NCBI GenBank assembly: GCA_907163375.1
Contig: CAJQUW010015437.1
Span: 372,001 to 436,000 of the forward strand
Length of the DNA: 64,000 bases
Reading direction: 5' to 3'
Origin: Prostheceraeus crozeri
Taxonomy: Eukaryota; Platyhelminthes; Polycladida; Euryleptidae
Part shown: piece by piece, positions 53,880-64,000 of the stretch
Position numbering within the stretch: position 1 is the stretch's first letter
Layout: the number at the start of each line of letters is the position of its first letter
Program-made: the position numbers and the translations under genes
Notes under the pieces: model-generated
What the model saw: the letters and a program-made list of their open reading frames with translations, nothing else
What the model was told of the DNA's origin: nothing
Databases searched by the model: none

Positions 53880-54461
53880 TAGCCTTTTAGCGTCATCCAA
53901 CATGGAGGCTCTCAGAGATAGCTTCTTTATATTTCTAGATTTCCTATTTTCTATAAAAACATATATTCTTCAAATGATTTGGAATGGACACAACAGCGAC
54001 TGCCAGTCCTTAAGTTGCCAATACTACTGAACTTTTTGATAAGTAATATTAACATGACACTTGAATTTCCAATATTATATTCGAGTATATGCCATGATTA
54101 AACAGCAAACTATCTCACGGATCATGTTGATCTATAGCTCAGTAATTCAATCGCAACTGAGAATGAATATAGTTTTACTCTCTTTGTTGCACCTTTTCCA
54201 GTTCATGTATCGAATCGCTAAATTCAATGTTAAGATTACTCAGATCAACAATAGTTCTTCAATTCAGGTATTCAATTGCTAATTTCTGCTGTCATGAATC
54301 TCATTTCAAGTATACAATTTCTCATTTCTATTGTTTAATTGTTGACGACAGAGACAAGTGAACTCGCATATCTCAATTCATGAATAATATTCGCAATTCA
54401 TTGATAGATATCTCTATAAAAGCCACTTTAGCTCCGCATGTCGATTGATAATTTTGCTAAT
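53880..54461. other. 5' flank of the IS630/Tc1 transposase
   Basis: AT-rich with several AATTCA/TTGAAT strings that may be subterminal repeats, but a matching inverted end was not found. Confidence 0.3.
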
Positions 54462-55397
54462 ATGCCAAGAAATCGCATCTCCTTGGTTGACAAACAGAGA
54501 ATTGCTGCCGCATATGAGCGTAATGAAGACTATGTTGAGACGGCTAGACAGCTGGGCATCGCGTATGGAACTGCATATGCGATTGTTTGACGATACCGTG
54601 AGCATGGGACTGTTGATCGTCCTCGAGGTGAAGTAGGAATGTTCGTTTGGACAATGAGATGGAGGACGCCAGTGTCCATCACTGAAGAGCATCCTGAGTT
54701 CACTCTGGCGCAAATAAATGCTGAGTTGCGACTTCGCCTCCCAGAAAAGGTGAACATCTGCGACAATTCGGTTGCCAAAGTATTGGACGGACAGCTGATA
54801 ACGTTGAAACTATTACGTGATGGACCAGAGCAACGGAACTCAGCAATAGTGAAAGCTGACAGAACATCAATGGCAAACTGGCTGCTCCGAAACGCGCAGA
54901 TGGAGAAAGTATACATTGATGAAAGCGGCTTTCGTCTGTGGTTAAGAACTATGGGGCGAGCTCCAAGAGGCCAACCTGCCTACCGAGTTGCTAATGCACG
55001 TCAGTCTCGCAACATGTCGACAATTTTCGCTGTCTCAAGCGACAGGGGACTTGTCCATCATGCCTACAAGGACGGAGCTTACAATTCGGAAGACTTCAAG
55101 CTGTTTCTTGAAGAATGCTCACAGATGCTGGCACAGGGTTCAGTGGTTTTCATCTTCGACAGTGTGCCGTTTCACAACGTTGCCTCAGACGCTATCCTTC
55201 AGGCAGGTCACTCCTACCGGTTCCAACCGGCATATTCGCCGTTTCTGAATATTTGTGAAGGTGCATTCAGCATATGGAAAGCGGAGTTCAAGAAACTGAT
55301 GGTGGAGACAAAGCACTACCTGCTACAGCAGACCCATCAACAACGAATAGCCACTATGATGCAGTTGGCAGAACAATCCATCAGTTCGGTTACGTAA
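54462..55397 (+). pseudogene. IS630/Tc1-mariner transposase with a single nonsense codon
   Basis: From ATG at 54462 a 311-codon frame is broken only by TGA at 54588. The N-terminal HTH is visible (SLVDKQRIAAAYERNEDYVE and TARQLGIAYGTAYAIV), followed by ITEEHPEFTLAQINAELRLR and the catalytic region: Asp in VYIDESGFRLWLR, Asp in FIFDSVPFHN, and Glu in SPFLNICEGAFSIWK, giving an intact DDE triad. The protein would cut and join the element at TA sites. The nonsense codon sits inside the HTH region, so a protein starting downstream would lack DNA binding. Inverted repeats were not resolved. This is the best-preserved transposase in the window. Confidence 0.8.
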
Positions 55398-56350
55398 TGC
55401 ACATGTGCAGGTATAAATGAAAAAGACATCCGTTGAATCCAAGCAGCATGTTTGATTGAAAACTAAATGAGCTTAATGAAATTAGCTTAATGAAATTTAT
55501 TGAGCTCAAATGTAAAGAAAGCATTTTCGACAACAGCAACGTATTTCCTAAAAACTAAAAGTATCAGCATTTTTATGTCAGCAAATAATGCACCGCAGCA
55601 ACTGGGATACAGTCAATTTTCTTTCAGAAAGATAAAGCATTTACATTTGATTTTAGTTTATTTATTATCGTTTTGATAATTCTATAATTGAATTGAGGTA
55701 AATCTGCGAAGTAATCTTACATCTCAGTTCATTAATGAATAATCTCAAATCAAACCAGTTTTTTCTTTGATTTGAGATAATTAACGATTGAATGTCGCAT
55801 TCTTATACTTGAAATGGAAAGTGTATAATTTTCCAAGACTATTGTGCTTCTAGTGTTCAACTTGGTGTACCTGTAAGTAACAATGAATGATCCTATGGAC
55901 AAGCGATCAGGTGGTATGTGGTTAAAATCTAACAGCAAACAAACAAGTTATTGGGAAAGAATTGTCTGGAAGAACCTCGCAAGTATCACATATCCAAAAA
56001 TACTGAAATCCTCCATCTTTGTTCAGCCCTACGATCGCACCGAGTATGCAGCAACGAATATAAGGCATTGTGTTGGAAGAAATATCTTTCTGTTTCTTAG
56101 TAAGTTAAGCTGGGTAGAATTGCGGACAGAGGACTTTTCAGTTATGCATTTCACTTTTAACGAGCATTTCACATTACAATCAGGTGTGTTGCAGCACAAC
56201 GAAGACTTTGATTTCATACTCGGACATATTTCAATTTCTCATCCAAATTGTTTATAAGGATAAAATTAGCGGGCAAATAAAATGATAGAGCGTGTCTGCA
56301 TGCGCGAGCTGTGAATGCACAGAATTAAATATTTTGTTTATCTGCTTCGG

Positions 56351-56613
56351 TTTGCTAGAAGTGTGATTAATACGAAACTGACGGCACATAGAGGAACCTA
56401 TTAAGTGGGCAAGAAGGAATTCCTAATACCTTACAGAGATAGGAAAAAAAGTCGTGCGTCGCTTGCGGATTAATGTGAGTTCCAGCAAAGTGCTTTGATT
56501 GCCAAAATTCCTTCACATTCGAAGACTTCAGATCATTGCCCACAAGTTTTCTCCATAATGTTGGCCCTTCCGATCATTATTAAAAAAAGTAGCAGGCGTA
56601 CGAAAATTAGTTC
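56351..56613 (+). repeat. Dispersed repeat, copy 2
   Basis: Same-orientation relative of 24928-25190. Confidence 0.6.
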
Positions 56614-56936
56614 ACTTGATGATTTCACATCCTCTCCTCGGCATTGCTCACTGTATAGTGCATACATTGAATCGAAACCAAGACAGGGATGTGTGTTTTG
56701 GTGTGTACGAAGTGATATCACAGCACGCACGCATCTCTCACTGGCTCTGGTGTCCCCTGCTGACAGCTTATTGTTTGCTCAATAGCAAGCCATACATGAA
56801 TTATCCATTCGAGAAGGAGCAAGTTGATGTGCCATTTCGACATTAAGGTTGCATACAATTCTTCCTTTCTAGGAAACCGAAGCGCGCGCAGATGAATCTA
56901 ATTCTGTGTGTGAATGTATCATCATCATCATAAGGT

Positions 56937-57020
56937 ATGTCAGATAAATCCATGAACATAAGAAAAGATACGTTACTTTTATTACTAATAAATAGTTAAG
57001 ACAAGTAGCTAGTAGTTGTT
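56937..57020 (+). repeat. Dispersed repeat, copy 2
   Basis: Same-orientation relative of 33194-33290. Confidence 0.6.
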
Positions 57021-57194
57021 GTAATTTTTTAGCTTTGTTGAGTGTTATATTTTGAGGACTGTTCAACAGTAGAATATTTGGAATATTAGCATTAAAATAT
57101 ATAGTACATATACATAATTAAATGATAAAGTCCAAATGGGAAACGATAAAACGAAATTATATCCCACAAGAAAATCAAAAGCAAAAGTTTGCTA

Positions 57195-57236
57195 TTGCCG
57201 ATCGATTTCGGCCGCTACGGCGGCTTTTCAAGGCAA
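57195..57236 (-). ncRNA. Hammerhead-like motif of a Penelope-like element, copy C
   Basis: On the minus strand: stem I UUGCC/GGCAA, core UUGAAAAG (position 3 is U and position 8 is A, a possible U-A pair in place of C3-G8), stem II GCCGC/GCGGC with a CGUA loop, one extra C, GAAA, the palindromic hexamer AUCGAU as a minimal stem III, and C17. It starts 65 bases downstream of the Penelope GIY-YIG frame on the same strand. Confidence 0.6.
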
Positions 57237-57300
57237 ACTGATATATTGAACACAATTTACATAAAAAATGTAGATATCAAAATAATTTAAATAAAAGACA

Positions 57301-57636
57301 TTAAGAATCATTTAGGGACGGATGGAAAGCAGGAATAAACATAGCTTCTTTAAATTCTCTGTCCAAGCGATTTGCACTTGGAGGCAACTGATAAAATGGC
57401 ATGGCTTTGAAGCTGCCCCCACAACTAGATATGCATGTATGGCGGCTTACCTTGAGAGAAGTGTATATCACATTATGGATTTGTTGTCTGTGACGTGTCA
57501 TTCGATGTCTAAATGTATCCCCAGATTGTCCTATATAGAACTGCTTACAGTTATCGGAAATTAACTTATATATGATATTAGACGAGTGACAGTTGAATGA
57601 ACCATTGTTGAATACCATTGTTTGTTTGGAACTCAA
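57301..57636 (-). pseudogene. Penelope-like GIY-YIG endonuclease end
   Basis: The frame carries the GIY-YIG core (NIIYKLISDNCKQFYIGQSG, then DTFRHRMTRHRQQI) followed by a conserved histidine/cysteine region and the C-terminal SANRLDREFKEAMFIPAFHP. It is the 3' end of a Penelope-like retroelement; no RT is found upstream on this strand, so the copy is 5' truncated. Confidence 0.8.
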
Positions 57637-57639
57637 CCT

Positions 57640-59739
57640 GACTGCCCTCTACGATCACTTCGCAGCCCTTACATCGAGGTTGTCCACAACGAGTTACTCC
57701 GTATAGTATGTACCGTATTGTCCATGCATGTTTACCTGAAGTCAACTCAGTGCGTAGACTGCGCTTTTTTCCCTTATGGCCCGCCTATGATTAACTATGT
57801 CACGTGTACTTGAAATTTTGCTTTCAGTCGGTGCTCTATATCTTTATATTTTGCCTTATTCCTTTTCTCTGTGTCAATAATTCGAGTGTCCTGATTATCA
57901 TTGGTACAAATATATGCTTGCCTACTTACTATGCCATTATGACTAATGACATGCATAATATCAGTAGCCTACATGTAAATTTTCTTCGTGAACAACATCA
58001 AGAAGACATGCAAGACGATATTGCTTCACAAGTGTGCAAGCAGGCCAAGCAATCTTCAACGTACAGAACAATAAAACCAAATTCAACCCAATTCTAATTA
58101 TGTTTGCATTAATTCCTGGAAGCAAAACATTATCACTTCAAACTTGATCTGTGAAATGCTGTAAACTTGCTCTTCCCCTAGTTCGGCAACGTCCTTTGAT
58201 GACTAGGCTCACGGGACCCACACAGTGTGCAGTGATTCTTGCTAGAATTTACTTGTCAGCATCAAACAGAAAGACTTTGTAATGAAGTTTGCAAGAGTTT
58301 CGGTTGAAGAGACAGGCAGACAACACGTGAATTCAATATTTGTAGCAAAACATTTGCTTGGAGCACGCGTAAGGATCATTTGTTACTACAATGATTGCAT
58401 TAACATTGTGGCATAAAAGTATTGACAACTATAGAACAATTTATTTTCTGATGCTTTGTCCTATAGAAATGTAAAGTGATGTTTCAGATATTGCTTTTGA
58501 AGATTTAATTCAATTATTCATGGGAGATTTGATGTAGAGCCATGAAAATTGATTACAAGTCTCGGGTCTGGCCTGACCCATCTTGATCATGTACCTTGCA
58601 GAATGGATCGTTTAACCGTTTTAATCCAATGGGACGCAGATTGTAAATTTTGGTTAAAATGAAATTTTCTACGTTTTCTCTTCTCAACTGAAAAGCACTA
58701 GGTCCAAAGCCACAATTTTGGACATGAAAGGTCTTCAGGTCATTTCCTATCATGTGTATGTGACGCTGTCATCCTTCTGATCAACGATATATGCGAGAAT
58801 GTTGTTTAATGTGGATAAAGTGGGCCAATATGTTGGTGCTTGCCAAACTTGAATATGTGTAGTTTCATCGACAAAAGTTAATGAGCATGATATGAAATGA
58901 CCTGAAGACATGGTATGTCAAAAATTATGGCTCTAGACTTTTCAGCTGATTAGAGAAAACAAAGCTGCAATCTACGTCCCATTGGATTTACATGTTTTTT
59001 TCTTTCATCCTGTCTGACAAGAACAGGAACCAACAAAACTCGGCCGACATGCAAAGTCGCAGTAGGCATAGGGTGTACATCATTTTGTGAGAAAGACATA
59101 GTTTCGGCCTCGTACTCGGGTTCGATTATCTTCCAAAATGGTATTTCTTTCAGAAAAATTACCGGCTATCAAGGCAAAAGGTGGAGAGATGGCCCTTGCC
59201 ACACCCTTGCGCACGGCCATGCCAGAAGGGGATCGGGGTCGGATTTTTCGATACAAGCTTGCGGTTCGTTTTATTTAAGATGCGCAATCATTTGAATCAA
59301 TTGTAAATTACGCATGAACAATTAGCATATTTCAATATTTACTCAAGATGTTTCCCTTGTCAGAATAAAGAAGTATTCAGAAGAAATCAGCTTCACTGCC
59401 AGTTTCCTTATATCCAAGAAAAAGAGTTGCTCACAAGAAAAATTGTTGCAGGCACCGCACCAAATTAAAAAGCGCAAATGTTTTTTTGGAAAAGTGAATT
59501 TTTATAACAGATTGTGTTCTCTGGTAGTTCTGCATCTTGCCTTCAATTGAATTAAATAGTCGTGTCTCCTCTAGCTTTGGTAAATCAGCAACATAATATT
59601 AGTGTTTAAAACACCCGACTAATTAAGCATCATTTTCAAACAAAATCTCCGTTTGAAAATTGAAACCTTTGATTTGTGTATTCCAAATGCTATGTCACGA
59701 CGTCTACGTACTTGTAGACGCTGGAACAATACCGTATGG
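57640..59739. other. Stretch without a recognisable gene
   Basis: Apart from the inverted repeat at 58618-58990, no feature is supported. The short frames at 57804-58097 and 58553-58753 have no recognisable domain. Confidence 0.3.
58618..58990. repeat. Diverged inverted repeat with ~120-bp arms
   Basis: The left arm (58618-58752, TTTAATCCAATGGGACG to GACCTGAAGACC-type text read inversely) is matched by the right arm (58880-58990, GAAATGACCTGAAGAC to CGTCCCATTGGATTT). Confidence 0.7.
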
Positions 59740-60731
59740 CAGTGGTGGGCAACCAAGTTGGGATAGCGAGCTACAAGGAGTGGCCGCGAAAAGGCTCGCG
59801 GGTCACCAATTTTCAAAGGCAGTATTAGGTTTGAGATCCTTTTATTCTCTACTTATAAGTGCATATAAGGGCTGCTGTGCCGTACGTGCATATAGCGGTC
59901 GTATTACATAACAAAATTTTGTATGGAAATGTATTGTGCGCAACTAATTTGTTTAATATTAAGGAATCATAATTTCCTTTCTACAATTCATGTGAGTATT
60001 GAAGTGCGAATAGGCCTATAACAAATCATGGAAACTTTTCTTTTTTGTAATTAAATGGTAATTTGGTTTTTTTAGTGACTGGACCGACATTACCTTATTT
60101 CATCGACAAACAATGGTTTGTAAGTGTAGTGCAACTATCCGTCTGAAAGCCGCACAAAATAAAATTGATTTTGCTACATGTACATACGTGAACATATACA
60201 GTATCACGTACACATATGCGGCTTTAAAAAAACTGTGCATGGGCTCCACAGATGGTAGTCATGTGCTAATGTCAATCGAGTATACGAAATATATATTAGT
60301 GTAGTAGTATACAAGTGAAATTCAGCAAGCACATTTGAAAAAATGCTGGCATGTCAAAATCCTGCGGTTGTTTTCCTCCATTCGTAGTTAAGGTCTAATG
60401 AATAAAGCCTCTTTCTATAGGTTCATTGAGACGTGGTTTATTACGTAGAGAAACATGTTCAGAAGGGTATCGAATACTATGTAACTTAGCATAAACCCAC
60501 GCAGATGATGACCATTTTGCACTTGTACGAGAAGATATTCATTACGGAAGGAGCTTGGTTGGATGTGAATTTTTGTTTTATGTGCCATCATATTGTTCAT
60601 TTAGTTGTTTACTAATGGTTTTGCAAATTCTAAAGAGGATCCATCACCTTTGCATGCACCTCCCAAAGCTGAAGTGGGAGTGCCACTTTAGATATGAGAA
60701 GCGGTGGCGGGCCACGCGTTGCCCACCACTG
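59740..60731. mobile_element. hAT MITE, copy 2 (CAGTGGTGGGCAACC ends)
   Basis: Begins CAGTGGTGGGCAACC and ends TTGCCCACCACTG with a perfect 8-bp duplication CCGTATGG at 59732-59739 and 60732-60739. It shares both subterminal regions with copy 1 at 15212-15774 but has a longer, mostly different interior (992 bp against 563 bp). No transposase frame is seen. Confidence 0.92.
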
Positions 60732-61032
60732 CCGTATGGTATTGTTTCAGCGTTTATGATTGCAAAATGCAAACCGAACAAATCATCATCATTGTCATAC
60801 AACAGAAATGCAGACGTAATGTAGTATTTTAGAAGTGACCTCTTCTGTGTGTACAATTGCCTCTTGAGATATATTTTAGAATAATGCCTTTGTGTGTTGA
60901 CATGTTTGTCTGTTCGAAGAATCGCTTTAAGGTATAGCGCATCGGATTATTTGTGATGTTAATGCCCATGTTGCTCATGAGTCCTTGGACGAAAGGAGAC
61001 TACAACAATATCTGAGACTATTCGAAAAATTC

Positions 61033-62157
61033 TCAATCCCAACCTATTACTTCTACAGCATTTTCCCGGGAAAAGTCTACGCAGTGGACGCCTAATTTTT
61101 CCGATTTCAAAAGTGCACTCAGGAGTTCATGAAGAGAGGCTGGGAAGGATTTCGGAATAGGAGAAATCAAGCTGTGTTTCCAGGCACGAGGGTATTGCTG
61201 TCTTAAAATTGAAATGTTGATCACGTGAGCCAATGGTTGAGCAATGATTTCAGCTGCCTTTTTATACACTGAGGTTGGAATAGTACAATGAGGTTGGAAT
61301 CATGTCATCACCTGGAGCTTTGTTTGTTTTCATGGAGCACAGTAGCTTAAGGACATCTTCCACTTCAACAACAGGTGCCCAATCAGAGCCTGCAAAGCTT
61401 TCGTCTTCCGATGATATAGTACTTGTCGAAACTGGACGACACGCCTGGTATGATATGAATATAGAGTTCATTTCCTCAACAGCTCCATGAAGTGATGAAA
61501 ACCTTTTCAATACATGATCCAAAGCAAAATAACCAGCTGATTTTGAGCCTCTGAATTCATTAACTACCTCCCATAACTTTTTGGAGCCATCCTTCGACTT
61601 CTGGGCCCATTTGCATTTCTCCTTCATCAACATCGACTTTACTTTTGAGTTCAACCGCATATACAGGCAAAAATCACGTTGGCGGTATGCATTCCAGCTC
61701 TGATTGATGAGGCTTTTTATTAGTAGTGTAATGTACGGCTTATCGCGAGGAGTCATTGCGACAAAAGATGTTGGGATCGTGCTTTTATAACAGTCTTTTA
61801 TAGCATTGTTCAAGAAAGTACACTTCTCATCAATACACATATCCATGTCATAGATTGGCTGAAAATTTATCAGACTCAATTCATATAGAAAAGAGTTAAC
61901 AAAAGATTCACGTAAGTCATTAACAACACATAATCTGTAATTGTTGACAGATACATTGGTATTAGGATTACAAAGTACAGTATTATGGTCAGATTTAGCA
62001 ATAGGAGAACCACACATATATTGCATTCATTTGCTAAACAAGTGGGTAAAAGTACAAGATCTAGAACAGCGTCACCACGAGTCGGTACAAGTACGACATT
62101 TCTAACATCAAAACTATTTTCCAAACAGCGAGTATTAATGCGATTGAAATCGCCCAA
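61033..62157 (-). pseudogene. LINE ORF2 remnant: endonuclease and start of RT
   Basis: On the minus strand, 62157-61876 reads GDFNRINTRCLE and TRGDAVLDLVL of an APE-type endonuclease. The overlapping frame 62026-61262 continues with SDHNTVLC (the catalytic SDH), a long linker with KYAQ-like basic text and the RT entry SMKTNKAPGDDMIP. The frame 61269-61033 adds AAEIIAQPLAHVINISILRQ and WKHSLISPIPK. The RT catalytic core is absent, so the 3' end is deleted. Frame changes separate the parts. Confidence 0.8.
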
Positions 62158-62593
62158 AAAATCAAGTCGAGACTTGGATAATTATTAAGGACCTTGTCAA
62201 CGTTCATAGAAATGAACTCTAACACATCAGTAGCGCAGAACAGATGATGGTGGAATGTAAAGGCATACGAGGCAGATGTTCAAAGAGTGAAAAAGCAGCC
62301 AGACGCAGTCAATACCAAAGTTGCTACCTTCTGGTTCAAACCGGGAAGGCTGGAAAAAAGATTTCACCCAGACAATAACGCCGCCACCTTGTCGACCATC
62401 ATTGCGATCATCACGGAAAATGTCGAAACCTTCTATAGAAAAAAATTATTTGAATGGTCGGACGAAAGCCAAGATTCGGTTGCTGCGAAAATCTGAATCT
62501 TCTTACAAGAAATTAAAGCAATGATGTCATCCATTTTATTTGTAACATGATTGACATTGGTAGAAAGCAAACATCTGGAGCGATACAGTAAAA

Positions 62594-63312
62594 TCATTGG
62601 TGAAAATTTGTACTTGATCTCAGTTGACTCTTCCCTCTGTAGATGACAACATCTTCACCTAGGTCCCGTCTATGTTTCAGTTCAAGTCTTAGTTGTTTAT
62701 CTTGGGTTTGCTGGAAAGGGGTGAGATCACTCTTGAGGAAAATTCTGTCATGCTTGTAATTCTTCAGGTCTTTTGATTTGCGCAAAACTTCCATTTTCTT
62801 TTCTTTACAAGATAATTGAACTTTGACGATTCTTGAGCCGTCATTTCTTGGCTTCCCTAAACGACTACAGGATAGTATCTTCACATCAACTACGCCCAGG
62901 AAATCAAATATTTCCGAAATACCTTTCTCATCATTCTCTTTCTTTTTGTCTATGGATCCAGAGAACTTTTCTGGGAGTCCAAAAACCACAATATTGCTGG
63001 AACGAGCTTGTCTTTGTTCAAATTCATTCATCAGGCTAGTACAGGCACTTCTAAACTTGATGGTAGCGCACTTTTTAACAGTTCGATTTCTTTGTGATGT
63101 TCATCCTGAGTAACTTTTAATGATGTGAAACTGCTATCAATCTTATCAATACGCGATAGCACCATCCTGATGCTGTTATTTATTTCATCTACTTTAGAAG
63201 ACACAAAGCTCATTATTTCACTTTTGTTGGCGTCCAACATTTGCTTAAGGGCATCAAGAGTCACGTTATTGCTGGAATTTGATCGTGAAGGAGTATTTCT
63301 ATCTGACATCAT
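62594..63312 (-). pseudogene. LINE ORF1: coiled coil plus RRM-like domain, frameshifted
   Basis: The ATG at 63312 starts a frame with a Ser/Asn-rich head, a coiled coil (KVDEINNSIRMVLSRIDKID) and heptads to about 63031. A frame change leads to a second frame (63031-62594) with the RRM-like core of CR1/L1-type ORF1 proteins (RQARSSNIVVFGLPEKF, ILSCSRLGKPRNDGSRIVKV) and the FLKSDLTPFQQTQDKQLRLE end. The protein would bind element RNA. It sits directly 5' of the ORF2 remnant on the same strand. Confidence 0.75.
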
Positions 63313-63319
63313 GAACCGT

Positions 63320-64000
63320 AGAATTGTACAAGGTTGAAATTCTCAAATGCTGTGTGACCGAAGAGATTCCTATGTTTCTACCCACATATAGGATGACGAT
63401 ACAGACACCGAAGACAGTGACGTAATATGGTTTCTATGACTGCGAAGCACGTGAGCATAAAAATCGATATTTCGGATTTCCCCGAGCAAGAGTGTTTTCT
63501 TCTTAACTGGCAATAACAGCTGATTGGTATGGTGCAGCTGACAATACCAGCTGATTCAACAGACGCAATCTCAATCAAAGAAGCGAAGAATCGATTCCAC
63601 AGATAGAGACTCGATTCCACTTATAGAGATAAAAGGGATCTTGAATGGCACACAATTGACACATGCGTTTCATCGGGAGCAATAAAATGTTTGATTCGAG
63701 GATGAGAGTTTTTGTTGTGAGCAATCTTCCTTATCAGTTTCATGCTAACTTTCTCAAGCATTTCTTTGAGACATGGTTTGCCACGAGCCTTGCTCCACCG
63801 ACGATAAACCAAACAACTCTATCCAATCGCTCTAATTTCTTAAATTCACTGCTATTAAGATCGCAGATCACGGGCCAACAGTAAGAGATATGGTAGAACA
63901 CAAAACTCGAGTCGGCTTGCCAGATGATAACCATGTTAACAATGTCCGCTTTTAATTGTAGTGACAAGGTTCTACAGCAACTGTTGAAACAGATAAGAAA
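63320..64000. other. Stretch without a recognisable gene
   Basis: Probably the 5' flank or leader of the minus-strand LINE at its left edge. The overlapping short frames on both strands show no domain. Confidence 0.3.

Larger units (their letters stand above)
55400..57190. other. Stretch without a recognisable gene; two dispersed repeats
   Basis: The 124-codon frame 55883-56257 is open and has no recognisable domain. Repeat copies lie at 56351-56613 (see 24928-25190) and 56937-57020 (see 33194-33290). Confidence 0.35.

Noticed and set aside
59100-59130. GGTTCGATTATC as a possible tRNA/SINE B box
   Set aside because: No A box at the right distance and no cloverleaf or tRNA-like fold.

Overview
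The window is AT-rich nuclear DNA from a eukaryote, most likely an invertebrate animal. It has almost no conserved host genes, many metazoan transposon families (Tc1/mariner-IS630 with the DUF4817-type helix-turn-helix, hAT, pogo/Tigger-like, Penelope-like, Ty3/gypsy, LINE), two small secreted-peptide genes with TATA boxes or a splice donor, and one splice-bounded terminal exon of a cysteine-rich membrane protein. The species cannot be named from sequence alone.

Layout. 1-2.1 kb: a GC-variable repeat field with long G/C tracts. 2.1-14.6 kb: mostly non-coding, with a TA-flanked MITE (4734-5209), a decayed transposase (7.8-8.9 kb, minus), a small secreted-protein gene (10502), a 106-bp inverted repeat (11981-12476), a canonical type I hammerhead ribozyme on the minus strand (12817-12881) and a hAT element with a BED-finger exon (13072-13857). 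14.65-23.27 kb: one Tc1/mariner-like element split by a hAT MITE and a decayed Ty3/gypsy element. 24.1-29.9 kb: a host exon, mariner ends, and several Penelope-like 3' ends, two of them followed by unusual hammerhead motifs. 30997-31299: a second secreted-peptide exon.

33803-51076 is the centrepiece: a complete 17.3-kb Maverick/Polinton (adintovirus-like) element with 6-bp target duplications (AAGCGA), long terminal inverted repeats starting AGTAATGGG, and a virus-like gene set: transmembrane accessory protein, conserved unknown protein, penton-like minor capsid protein, FtsK-type packaging ATPase, protein-primed PolB, an unknown acidic (possibly clamp-like) protein, tail-fibre-like coiled-coil protein, two membrane-active minor virion-like proteins, double-jelly-roll major capsid protein, a PLA2 domain joined to a retroviral-type integrase, and an adenain-like cysteine protease. 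PolB and integrase would replicate and insert the genome; ATPase, capsid proteins, protease, PLA2 and fibre would build and deliver a particle. This copy is defective: about six in-frame nonsense codons and about five frameshifts are visible. The element is seeded with small GC-rich hairpins of the GNA-trinucleotide-loop type (for example GGAGC-GAA-GCTCC), between genes and in frame inside genes, with compensatory base changes between copies; I consider these the most interesting unexplained structure in the window.

51.1-64 kb: a pogo/Tigger-like non-autonomous element (51949-53877), an IS630/Tc1 transposase with a single nonsense codon (54462-55397), another Penelope GIY-YIG end with a hammerhead (57195-57636, minus), an inverted repeat, a second copy of the hAT MITE with a perfect 8-bp duplication (59740-60731), and a truncated LINE on the minus strand (61033-63312).
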